Shown here piece by piece: positions 41,490 through 53,681 of a stretch of 64,000 nt of DNA. Below the pieces are notes generated by a model that did not search any database, was not told where the DNA came from, and saw only the letters and a program-made list of their open reading frames with translations. Made by a program: the position numbers and the translations under genes. Origin of the DNA: Rhipicephalus microplus (lineage: Eukaryota > Arthropoda > Arachnida > Ixodida > Ixodidae); the NCBI RefSeq assembly GCF_043290135.1, contig NC_134709.1, positions 63,195,056 to 63,259,055 on the forward strand, written 5' to 3'. Within the stretch, counting starts at the first letter, position 1. Each line of letters starts with the position of its first letter.

Positions 41490-41745
41490 CATCGTTGGGA
41501 TCACACATGCTGGCGGGCTGTCCCGCGACTCTCACCAACCCCGAAGAACAATGGCTTTACTGGCAGGCGATGGTGTGAAGCGCGTCTTATCAAGACCAAC
41601 TACGGGCAGTCCAGAAGGTCCACGATGACGCCACAAGGCTCGGCCTGACGGTACCGACGTGGACGCGGCATGCCTTAGTCTGAAAAGACTAGGCTTCAGG
41701 ACACAAATAAAGTTTTGTGAATGAATGAATGAATGATTGAATCAC
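41490..41745 (+). mobile_element. 5'-truncated LINE 3' end with (TGAA)n tail
   Basis: The plus strand reads a LTNPEEQWLYWQAMV-like piece, a frame change, then DQLRAVQKVHDDATRLGLTV and PTWTRHA, the usual C-terminus of I/R1-like tick LINEs. AATAAAGTTTTGTGAATGAA and four TGAA units follow. Dead 3' fragment. Confidence 0.75.
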
Positions 41746-44700
41746 TTTAGTTCTGACACGAAAGTGTTGGGGTGAAAAAAGACTTCACTGACGTTATATC
41801 CCGTCACGGATGGGACGTTGCTGCAGTTCACACAAACCTATTACAAAGACTGAGGCTAGCAATATCTACAACTGATCTGCTTTGCAGCTAGTCACATTGC
41901 AACAACGTTCACGGCAAATGTTTTCTATATATACACTATTTATTAAGCGGTGAAATTTTGCCCAAAGCTAAAAAGTAGCGCAGCAGTTCTGAAAGAAACA
42001 AGGAAGGTTGTACTGGCGAGAGTCTTCTTCGAATATCTTGGTTGAACAGCACACACGAGCTGACGGCGAAGTAAAATAAAACATACAGGCGCTGATTCCA
42101 AACTAACATTTCCTTCATTTCATGCCAAATCATCCGGCGTTTTCTGACCATCACAAATATGGCTAATAAAATACATGTTTCTCGAAATTCGAAACTATGA
42201 ATGTTTTATGTTACCTTTTTCTATTGCTCTATCTTTTTAACCAATTATTCTCACTACCCCAGCGAAGGATAGAAAACCATGAACGTGTCTGGTTGACTTT
42301 TCTTCCTTTCCTTCCTTCCTTCTCCCTTCCTTCCCCCCCGAGTTTGAAACAGATTCTGCGACAAAAGCATTGCACATCCGTCGCCACGTTTCCTATCCAC
42401 GATTCGCGTTGGGGCGGAACCTACAACGATGGCTATGAATAATAACTTAAAGCCTTTGAGATGCAGCAGCGTGAACGACCACCTGCGCTTTCCTTGTTGT
42501 CTTCAAAGGCAATACGCAGCTACAGTACTATCACTCTTCAGCCTAAACAAATGAAAAAACTAAGACATACTCTTGCAGGAAATATCTAGTTGTAACTGAA
42601 GCCTTGCTCATTAGTTTTTGAAACGAATATTTAAAAAAAAACTTCTGACATGTCTTATGAACAATTAGCAAAAACAGTGATTGATGATTCCTCCGGTGGG
42701 GACGAGGCATCAACGCTCGTAATAAGATTTGTATCACGTAGAGGCCACAAATCACATTAACTAAAATACTGTGTCTGGGGGGACATAGGCAAGGAGCCGG
42801 AGGCAAGGCTACGGCAGCTTCGGTTCCCGTGGAGCAGTGTAATATAACGAAATTAAAGGAGAAATTGCGTGAAAAGAAAGTGAAGGCAATAAAAACGTTA
42901 TACCTAATGCATTCTAATCCCAAAAATAACACAAGAGGAAGCAGCCTGAGCGCTCCGCACGTTCGAAAATGTTCGATCTCTACTTCGTGACCTTGCTTGA
43001 CGAGGCATGCAAATCCGAGGCATGCAAATCTGTGCTGTGCCAACGACGTGGAGACTTCGTCATTTGAATTCCTCTCGAAGGTCGCCACGCTATCTAAAGG
43101 TGAATGCGAGCTTTATTGCACAGCCGCTGCTGCCGACGGCTGCACAGTGGACTAGTTGAGCTGCGCAAGCTTCTCCGTGGCTTTAGCAATCAACCCCGGC
43201 GGCACGCTGTCGTGCTGTGGAGACCAAGCAGCTCTAATTAGTTGAGATACGCCTAACCTGTTGCCACAACGCAACTAGCCATTCTCATTTTATTTTCATG
43301 TACGCCTAGGCTCCAAAAGGCCGCCGATGAAAAAAATCGTGAAGTATTTAAAGTACTATCAGTGATAAGCGTAAACTTGGCCAATTTGGTATTGTCTTCA
43401 GGTGCAGAGTTACCTCATCAGAGGAGTAAATCCTCGCGCTAATTGGATCTATAGCGTGAGTCCGACACTCACAGCACCACCGAAATAGAGGATTCCGCTC
43501 GCCATTTACCTGAAATGGCTCCCACGATTTCAAGCTTTTGCGAGTTAATGGTCACTAGGTTGGCAACACACAACGTAGCTCTTGGGTGGCTTATGGTCTC
43601 CGTGAAAAGAAATGCTACGATCAACACGATGGCGAAGCGCCGGTCTACACATTGTAAAACATGCAGATGACGCTCCCTGTTTACCGGAGCTCAAGCGACG
43701 TACGCTTGACATATAGATGTCTCGCAGTGACGTTCCTAAAACTTGTCGCGTCGTAGCACCAGCACTGGAGGACGTGACTTTTGCGATCTCCTCCGTATTA
43801 TCAAAACATCATATGAAGGTTAATCGCACTCAGAGGCGTTCTTTTCACGTTTTTATCACATTGCTCCAGGTTAACCACAACAGCTTGTTTGTCACCGAAG
43901 CCGCCATCGTGGAGTGCCGCCATGTTCACAAGCTGTGTCGATGACGTCACGTGCAAGCTATTAAATTTTGCTAATCGCTCGACTTTTCTACGTAGAATGA
44001 AACAATGCTTCATAGAATGAACACAGGAAGTCATAAACTTGTCCGTCTGGATCACTGCGTGAGCATGGTAATATTGTTGTAAGGCAAATAATGCTGAAAT
44101 CATAAAGCTTAACTCGGCCAGCAAATTATGCAAAGGACTTGTTTACCATCCAAATGCTCCTGTACAAAATCTTCAAAACAGTTTCAAGGCCCCTTTATGC
44201 AAAGGCTTTTGCAATATACCCGCAGTAATAGTTAGGCGGTTTTGGATATGTTATTACGAAAGCAGCGGTTGCTGTTCGATATGCGTGTAAAGCGAGAACG
44301 GCTTCTTACTTTGACTTAAACAGACGTCAGAGAACCCCAGCTGGTCGAAATAATTTTGGAGTTTAGAAGTACAGCAGAATTCATAAACATGCCTCGCTAT
44401 CTACAGACGAAAGCGTAGAATTCGCATTATATACGCTTGTATTATTGAGGATGAGTTCATTCGTTCCTGAGAAGCTTTAGCGTGCGACGGGCTTCAATGG
44501 ATCACCAGGCTTTCAACACACGGGTATTCGTATTGATAATCGTAACTTATGTATGACATTTGATATGCTGCGGAAGAAAAAACATTCCTACGCATGCCCC
44601 ATGATCGTGAAAACTATACACAGCCACATTAAAGCTGTTCTGCCCTGTCAATAGTGCGAAAATTTAGGTAAAACCATCAGCCCAGCAGATTTACATAAGT

Positions 44701-47700
44701 GATGTCTGGCTGTCGAAGGTTCATGGCGCAAAGAAAGGTCATATGCCAGCCTGTGTTATTAAAAAATATTTTATTAAATATAATGTGAACCTCATATAAG
44801 ATTAAAGCTGCAAAAGTTGGTTGCAGTGGGCACAACAGCAAAAAAAATTCATTTACAAATGCTAACAAAACACCATGTCGGCTTAAGGGGGTCGGATAGC
44901 ACATACAGCTGTGTAACTACTACTGCCCATCGCTGTGGTATTTTAAAGCAAGCTTTAAACAATTTCGCAAGTTTTTAATGGGGATTTTACTGCACCTTTT
45001 GGGAATTTGACAACAGAATACAATATTCTTGCAAAAATAATAAACAAAATATATGACTGTTTCAATTTTAGAAAATACTTTTGTTAAACAAATTTTGCAT
45101 AGAAAATGATAAATTCTTGCGGTTATTACATGTGTACGGGGTATCTTTCTGAATGGAAATAATAATTGTCGGCATGGCAATTCTTTACTTCCAAATGTAA
45201 ATGTTTTATGACTAGAATTTTAGAGCATTTTAAAAAGAACCTTTGTGAAAATATAATTATGGTGGCAACAACATTCTCTGCCTTCTGAAAGGGTGTATGA
45301 TAGATATTCAGAAAGAATTCACAATAGTTTGTATTTGATAGCTTCAATGGTTAAAGAGGAAACGTTTCTTTTTTAACAAAAAGTAGTATTCGGATAAAAC
45401 GTCATTTAATGTCTAGTTGCCGCGGTGCAGTCACGGGATCAGAAAAAGTTTGGGGGGGATGTTCGAATGCTCTCCACTGCGCGTAAACACACACCACTTT
45501 GTGGACGCATTTGACAGTAATGCTGGAATATTATGCCATGACAATTGAAAAATCACATTTTAGTCATCTTTGCGATCCTTCTTTCCTCAAAAAACGATGA
45601 CGCAATCTTCAAAAGATTATTGATGGATGTACAATGCTTAACAAGAAACTGTACCAAAAGTTCTTAAAAAAAAGACACATTTACGAGTTGTCTTGATCGG
45701 TCTCATGCGAGGAAGTCGGCAAGTGGCAGCCTGTGTCGGAATTTTTCACTTTGAGCTAAGCATTAAGAGGTGGATCGATGTGTTCATGTAAAGTGAGTAG
45801 TTATGCTCATGTGCATTCATCGTCAAGTACATAAGCCTGATGGAAGCGGAGCTTTCGATGCATGCGTCATTATTTAGTATTCGGTTTGTATACACAAAAA
45901 ACAAGGTGCACGACACAAAGAAAATACAAAGGAATGAGCTGACAAATGCCGCCTAGAGGAGAGCAATGCCTGTTTGCTCGTTTGAGAAGGGGAGCATAGA
46001 AGAAAGGAACTTAGGAGGGGAGAAAAAAAACAGAAGAAAAAGAAAAAAAAACAAATACCGTGTACGTAATTACAAATCACCATAAGAAAATGCTTATAAA
46101 TATGAGGCGAAATTGGTTTTCCTTAAGTGCTCGATGAACCGGACCACGCCTATCTCTGCGGGAAGAGGCAATTGTCGAGGGTAGTGCACTGAAGCACAAC
46201 AAGTCTATACTCCTTCGTGAGCAGTGCTAGCATCGCAATGAATGGGGAACACACTAAAATGATGCGTTTGTTATAGTGCCTAAAGGATAAATGTAGCGGC
46301 ACGAACTCCCCTGCTGTCTCATTTACCTTTTAAAGAAACTACCGTTTGGTGCATGATAATGTGTATGGACGCAACATGCCAACGTTCAAGCACGCAGGAC
46401 ACCACTGAAACAGAGAAGATGGCGGTGAACAAATTTATACGTTTTGCGAGTCTTTCACATATGTTTTATCGCTGCTCTTTTAAACACTCTTTGTTAAGCT
46501 TTGAGGTGTTAGTATAGCAGCCGCCTTTTATAACCACAAAGTGACACGTTATAGCAAATATGCGTTTATGACGATTGTTTTTTGATAGGTCACAGAGGCT
46601 TCCGCGACACAAAGCCAATTGTTCAGCTAACTGTTGCATTCATGTTTAGTTCACTATGGGTCGATAGCAGGATTTACAAATTGTCTGTTCCGTATACCCA
46701 CTTAAATTGCACAACAGGGTTACCATAAATCCTGGACATCAAAGGCTCGACGGGAAAGGCTTCGCTGTTGAAAATAAATAGGATCAGCTATTTGTAATTT
46801 AACCACTCTCTACTGGGAATTTGTGATATGTGAATGTAGATTACGATGTTGCTTTCAACTTTTAATCAAATTCAATCGTGTTGGTGCGTAGCAAACTACG
46901 GGCAGTGTTTGCCAAAAAGGAAGGCAGCAGTGTCACACTTTGCATGAATTGACGTGGTGCAAATGATCCGTAATTTATCAATAAAGGTTTGCCACAGCGA
47001 TTGCGTAATATTCTGTCGTATTGCCTTGTAGAAGTGTGTTGAGCTATAAAAACTATCGGCCAACCCAATTGGCATTCTTATGTAGATAGCTGTTCTTATA
47101 TTCATTCGCCTGATGATTTTTTTGTCTTGTTTTTGTATTTTTTGCGACGAAACGGCAGTGAGCACCTAACATTTTTTAATCGAAAAAGTATTAGGAGTTC
47201 TTGTTGGGGAAGTTGTATTGTCCTGTTTTATTTTTGCGTCAAATCTTTTGGCAGTTGTGCTCTCCTAATATTAATTTATTTTGTCATTTTATAATAAGAG
47301 CTTTGATGCTCTGTGTACAGAATACGTACTTTGTTTGTTTCTTTTTGTTACACGTACACCGGACAAACACACGTGCTTCGTATTTGCTGCTGACGTTTAC
47401 AAGAACAACTGCCTTGGCGAGGGCCAAGGCATTTATGATGATGAAGAAAAGTCGTCTCTTATAGTTACGTCAGATGTCTCCTTCGTCAATCAACGGAGCT
47501 TGACAATAAACTGAACAATTTTCTAGGAGTTTCAGTACAGTCGGGTTTTGATTGCGTGTTCCTGCTTTTAGTCTCGCTGAAAAACTTTATGCTGTAAAGT
47601 TCTAAGACAGTACGACACCGATTACAAGCATACGTTTCTGAAGCCGGCTTGCACAGCAGACTCGTTACAGGCAAACGTTTCTCTCAGCCTATTTGAAATT

Positions 47701-48216
47701 GCGATCGTGATTATTTTTATTGGTTGTTATATATTAGACTTGTAGAACTGTTTTTTTACTCTTTCCTTCCTTCAATACAAGGGGAACCTCGACATTTTCA
47801 CAGCTGAATCGCATCATTGATGTGTTTAGGAACTGAATGTAAAGTGCCAAAAGTTTATTTCATGTTTTTCAGCACCACCCGTGATGAAATCAGCTACGTG
47901 CCGTCTTTGTCGCTGGAATCATGTATGGCTTTTCTTACCTCATGGAACCTCTGCACCATTACGGTGAATTCGGAGAATTTTATCCTTCTTAAACATTTTT
48001 ATAGCTGTATTGATGGTGTCATCTTTTTTTACTTGCATAACGGACTTCACTTTCCCATTGTTAGTTCTCATACGTAATATCTGAAATCACGAGTAAGTTC
48101 AGATCGCTGTCATCTGTAAAATGTCTTAAGTTCCTTGTAGTCTCGTTGACATTGGTTGCTTTTATTACAGTTGTTCTTCATATTCAGCTGAAACAACTGC
48201 TTCATGACTTTGAGCG
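41746..48216. other. Gene-poor AT-rich region; nothing convincing
   Basis: About 6.5 kb without a supported gene. It has a polypyrimidine stretch (42297-42339), A-rich runs near 46020-46060, and many short frames without family resemblance. The minus frame at 42543-43088 is open for 181 codons but has only a GTG at its start and no recognisable motif. Confidence 0.5.
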
Positions 48217-48832
<616 letters not shown>

Positions 48833-48847
48833 TGTCTGTGTCTTTTT

Positions 48848-48928
48848 TTCCGGGGCCCTTCACTACCGCGTCTCTCATAATCGTATCGTGTTTTGGGGGT
48901 GTTAAACCCCACATATCAATCAATCAAA
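48848..48928 (+). mobile_element. Ruka-type SINE 3' fragment with AATC tail
   Basis: TTCCGGGGCCCTTCACTACC through TTAAACCCCACATATCAATC. Only the last 80 bases remain; the left part is replaced by the microsatellite. Confidence 0.85.
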
Positions 48929-49053
48929 GTTATTTTCACTGCATTTCCAAGCATCGGAAGTTATTTTTCCTGCATTTCCAAGCATTGGAAGGTATTTTTC
49001 CTGCATTTCCAAGCATTGGAAGGTATCTTCACTGCATTTCCAAGCAAGTGCGT
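48929..49053. repeat. 31-bp minisatellite, four copies
   Basis: Four tandem units of the type GTTATTTTCACTGCATTTCC plus AAGCATYGGAA. The last unit runs into the head of a SINE (GCAAGTGCGTGG). Confidence 0.9.
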
Positions 49054-49243
49054 GGCTGTATGGTAGAACATCTGCTTGCCACTAAGACTGCCTGTGTTCG
49101 ATCCTCGGGGGACCAAAAATTTTTGAATATTTCTTTTATAATTTGCATCTTTTTCAAACTTCAACAAGGTGGCTTTTCGCTCACGATGACACCGATGCAG
49201 GAAGTTTGGTGAAATGAGCTCTTTAACGCTTTCGCGTTATAGG
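49054..49243 (+). mobile_element. tRNA-derived SINE, second family
   Basis: The head carries GTGGCTGTATGGTAGAACAT (A-box region) and GTGTTCGATCCTCGGGGGAC (B box), followed by an AT-rich middle and the end CTCTTTAACGCTTTCGCGT. The tRNA-like part is too altered for a tRNA gene, and the long unrelated 3' body indicates a SINE. Confidence 0.7.
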
Positions 49244-49444
49244 TTCGTGAGCTGCATAAACCTTTCTTAGTGGGCAGAGCAGTAGATCAACTCGGAACAA
49301 TATAGGAAGATGGCTAATGCTTGCGAGTTGTCTTAGGCGCATGAACAGCGGTACCCAATGAGACTTCATATTGATTTCGCTCAAGTGACGCCGCAAAGTA
49401 GATGCCGACGAAGTAGATGGGCAGCTTACGTGCTAACGCCAACG
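49244..49444. other. No gene recognised
   Basis: Nothing recognised between the SINE and X copy 2. Confidence 0.4.
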
Positions 49445-50447
49445 TTATTTTAGGAGCCAATCTTCTTAAAGCGGCACCCGTTCGTCCCTCACCGTAGTGC
49501 GTAACCAGTCTTACGCTTTGACCTGCAACGTGGTGCCGATGGGAGATTTCTCCTGTGCGTTGTTGAACGAAAAAAAAATTCTCAGCGTGCGCGTTACCTA
49601 AAAGCCCAATTCTCCTGCCTCTCATTCCCCATTAGCGGCTATTGTCATGTACATTGAGCACTATCTGACAAGAAAGGGTTGGTACGTTATACTCGCTGGG
49701 CGTAACCTCCTTGGTTTCAGAAAGTTTTAGTGAGCGTTGGGCCGCAGTGCCATGAATACAGTGAACTGGTATATACCATGAACTTGAGGTGGTTAAAGGT
49801 TGGAAGTAGACATGAAGCAAAAGCCGAATTCTCCTGTCTCTCATTCCCTGTCAGCAGCCATTGGCATGTACATTGAACACTATCTGACAAAAAAGGGTTG
49901 CTACGTTATACTCGCTGGGCGTAACCTCCTTGGTTTTAGAAAGGTTCAGCGAGCGTTGGGCCGCAGTGCCGTGAATACAGCGAATTAGTATATACCATGA
50001 ACTCGAGGTGGTTAAAGGTGGAAAGTAGACACGAAGCGCAAGCCGTAAGAAAGTGTGCGTGTGCCACCCCTTGTTTAGTTCTTGGAATGTCCGCTGAATG
50101 GTGGTGCTTCTATATGGGCAGTATATAATGAAAAGATGCGATATGGTGGTACTTGGAGTGTTGAATAGGTGGACGAACGGACACACAGACAGATGCATGG
50201 ACGAACGCATGGATGGCTGCACAGACGGATGGACGCATAGACGGAAGCATGGGCGGATGCATGGACGAATGCAGGGACAGACGCATGGATGGACGTGTGG
50301 ACGCACGAACAGACGCGCGCACGGCCGGACGTATGGACGCACGGATGGTCACACAGACGGACGCATGGACAGACGGAAGCAAGAACGAATGGACGGACAG
50401 ATGCTTCGCCCCACTCTCCATCACTCACCCCATGGATATGCTGCCAT
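49445..50447 (-). mobile_element. TIR element 'X', copy 2
   Basis: Minus-strand copy. Its left end (GCTTCGCCCC at 50403-50412 on the plus strand) is well kept; its right end (around 49450-49475) is eroded. The minisatellite spans about 50170-50402. The 3' half carries an internal tandem duplication of about 222 bp (49599-49819 and 49820-50044), both beginning near a CTCCTGYCTCTCATTCCC segment and ending GGTTAAAGG-x-GGAAGTAGAC. Only the second abuts the left half. Confidence 0.8.
49599..50044. repeat. Tandem duplication of about 222 bp inside X copy 2
   Basis: Two units with matching landmarks (GTACATTGA, CACTATCTGACAA, TACTCGCTGGGCGTAACCTC, GCGTTGGGCCGCAGTGCC). The units differ at many sites, so the duplication is not recent. 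Confidence 0.85.
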
Positions 50448-52744
50448 TTTTTTTAACCGCATTTCTTGAACATCAAACGAGCGACGTAGACATTTAGGCA
50501 TTTTGTTTTGAAAACTGCTTCTGTAGTCGTATGGTTTTTGCTATAGTGAGCTGGAACATAGTGTTTACTTACAAGTTGTCGTTACAGAGTTCCGAACGTG
50601 GCAGTTTCTAGACGCCAGACACATTTAGAAGTTGTGTTAAACTATTTTCTTAGGTAATTGGAGACAGTTCGACATAAGTAAGGTCATCGGGGTTGTGTTT
50701 CAGCCAACATTTTCAAAGCTAACGGTCTCGATCTTAATTCTCTAACCTAACAACTTCGAAGTTAGATCGCCTACTTGTGCCATTGTTACGGCTTGCAGGT
50801 AAGAAGTATACGAAGCATTTCAAGTTCTAAAGTGCTACTGACAGCACTATAGTCCGTCTGCTCAGGACAATTTGTGAAGGGCGCCTAGCTGATGCATTCT
50901 CTTTGTAAATAGGGACGGTTTTCTGCTCTTCCATAGTAGAGTACTAAGTACTCTCAATTGTTTAAGACTTTTTCTAACCCCAGCCCAGCCCCGGCGTAAT
51001 TTTCGTCTATGAGACCTCATCAAGTGTAAGACCCAAGGTATATATTTAAGCTTTCTCATAATATATACTAACAGAGTACTGAATACTCTAAAATGTTAAC
51101 CATGCTTTTCTAAAAACTCAACTCATTTTCCATCGTTGCCGTAGCGCTGTTCACGTGGTTAATTTTGCCAATAGGGCTTCATGAAGTGTGAAGTCTATGG
51201 GGCGGCTTATGCTCTCCCAGTAGAGTGTCAAGTACTCAAAATCGCTAACCACTTTTTATAAACAAACATCTACAATTGATAAACGCTCTTTCTATGCACA
51301 TGGCTTAAAGCCCACGAATATAGAGTAGTGCAAATCATTGACTATTTGTTCTAATCTCACGACTGAGTTCATCCCTATGACAGGACGCCTATACCCCCTC
51401 ATATAGGCAGAAAATTGTATAGTGCTTTTAAAGGACGCGTATTGCAGAGTTTTACTAAAGACGTCAATTTGTCGTCTGGCTCCTCCAACACTAATAAGGC
51501 GCTGAGTGGCGAAATTAAACTCCACGTTCATACCCATTAGGGGCAGCTCTCCGTTACCTCATGGTATAGATACAGCATTCTACATTGACAAGTACTTTGG
51601 AGCGCACCGCATACTGGGCGCGTAGGAAGTCCAAAAAGATTTCACGTGCACAATATCTCCTGTTTAAAGGATGCTACCCATTACGAATAATGCAACCTAA
51701 TGCGGATGGCTCAATGACACCCATTTGGAATTTATCGACTACATTGTAGCGGACCACAATTTAAACTTTTCACGCACTAGGGATAGAATATCCCTATTGC
51801 GTTCAACTCTTAAAGGCGAAAGTTAAGGGTCCCCCAATTTTTCAGGGCTCCCACACTCATATCGGCCAGCGGGCCACATTCACGAAACGTGGTCCCCGCA
51901 GTGCGGGACAGTGAATGTTTAGGCGGGGCAGGATGGACAGGATTTTGAACAACATGTCAGATAACGGCGGTCATTCAAAATATGCACTTACATTTTATAT
52001 GAGTCATTTATGAATGAGATCGGTCATGAGGATTCGAGAGACACATCGATACCGATCTCCTGAATGACGAAAATATGATCACCTATTTTGAGGTGTAGAG
52101 ATTTAGGGCTGTAGTCGAGGCTTGTACGATGGTGGCGTTGGCATGCGCTATAGCCGTGATGATGATGAAGATGAACACGATGATGATCTTGGTCAGCGAC
52201 TGGCCTGTGCAGTATATTACGTCTCGATATGCTCTACGATGCATTTTGTTGTGACAAGAAACAACCAACAGGGGAACGTGCGCGGACGTTGTCTTTGCCA
52301 ACTTCAGGCTAAATACGATACTACAAAGCAGTAAAGGCGAAACAAAATTCACAACTGAACACAACATTCCCGTTATGACCACAAAACCTTGTATATAACT
52401 GCACACCGCTTTCTCATTCGTTTACACGCCTGAGTGGCCCATGCTATGGGGGACTTACGGTAACAGCGAACGACCCCACTGCTTCGCCCACTCATCTTCA
52501 TATCCTTCGTAGATATGCCGATTTTTGTTTCATAGTTATGTTTCAACACATAGTGGCCGCATCAGGTGCCTGACAAAAAATTAGAAAAATAAAGTAAAAA
52601 TATTATAAAATGCTTGACAGCTTTCACGCCTGTGTAGATCATAAACGTACTTAATAAGAAAGTACAGAAATTCGGTCGAAGGAAGTCGTGTACATGTGGG
52701 CCGTGTCCTTGTCTGAAAGCCTTGCGGCATGTGATATTGAAAAA
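50448..52744. other. No gene recognised; diverged repeat array 50925-51290
   Basis: No supported gene. Three diverged units of roughly 125-150 bp occur at about 50925, 51065 and 51185, each with AGTAGAGTACTAAGTACTC-like starts and a TTCATGAAGTGTGAAG-like middle. Elsewhere nothing is recognised. Confidence 0.45.
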
Positions 52745-53473
52745 TGGCAGCATATTCACGGAGTGAATGATGGAGAGTGGGGCGAAGCATCCGTCCATCC
52801 ATTCATTCTCGCTTCCGTCTGTCCATGTGTGCGTCTGTGTGGCCGCCCATGCGTCCATCCGCCCACCCGTGCGTGCGTCTGTTCGTGCGTCCGCACGTCC
52901 ATCTGTGCGTCCATCCCTGCGTTCGTCCATGCATCCGTTCCTGCGTCCGTCCATGCGTCCATCCGTCCGTGCAGCCATCCGTGCGTCCGTCCATGCACCT
53001 GTCTGTGTGTCCGTTCGTCCACATATTCAATACTCCAAGTACCACCATCTCCCATCTTTTCATCATATATTCCTGATATAGACGCACCACCATCCAGCGG
53101 ACAATCCAAGGACTGAACGAGAGGAGGCACACGCACACTTTCTTGCGCCTTGCGCTTCGTATCTACTTCTCACATTTAACCACCTCGAGTTCATGGTATA
53201 TACTAGTTCACTGTATTCATGGCACTGCGGCCCAACGCTCGCTAAACCTCTTTAAAACCAAGGATGTTACGCCCAGCGAGTATAACGTAGCAACCCTTTC
53301 TTGTCAGATAGTGCTCAATGTTCATGCCAATGGCTGCAAATAGGGAATGAGAGACAGGGGAATTCGGCTTTTAGTTAACGCGCACGCTGCGAATTTTTTA
53401 TTGTTCAACAACGCACAGGAGGAATCTCCCACCGGCACCACCTTGCAGGTCAAAACGTAAGACTGGTTACATG

Positions 53474-53645
53474 TATAATGAGGCGTTTTAGAGTGGCACT
53501 CTTTTATAAAACAGGAGAGCGGTCACGACACGTCAAGTGGTAATGGCGGAACCAGTCTGAGGCCCCAGCCAACCAAACGTCGTCTTGTTCACCGACTGAG
53601 TCATTCCCCCTGCCTTTCTGAGTAGCACTCATCTTCTTCACTACA
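53474..53645 (-). repeat. Gypsy 3' LTR (inverted copy)
   Basis: Minus-sense LTR beside the polypurine tract (53646-53662). Confidence 0.93.
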
Positions 53646-53681
53646 TTTTCCTCCCCTCCGGTAAAGAGCCATCCTGGCGAC

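Noticed and set aside
42543..43088. 181-codon open frame on the minus strand
   Set aside because: Starts at GTG only, no motif, hydrophobic and mixed composition as expected by chance in AT-rich DNA.
43801..44133. 110-codon minus-strand frame
   Set aside because: Looks like chance translation of interspersed repeat sequence; no domain, no splice signals.
47281..47514. 77-codon frame ending in an acidic LGEGQGIYDDEEK segment
   Set aside because: Begins at a non-ATG codon, no recognisable family, no splice partner.
50075..50497. Several overlapping ORFs of 90-160 codons on both strands (also at 30471-30828 and 52562-53138)
   Set aside because: They arise from the CCGT-type minisatellite of X elements; open on both strands, low-complexity products.
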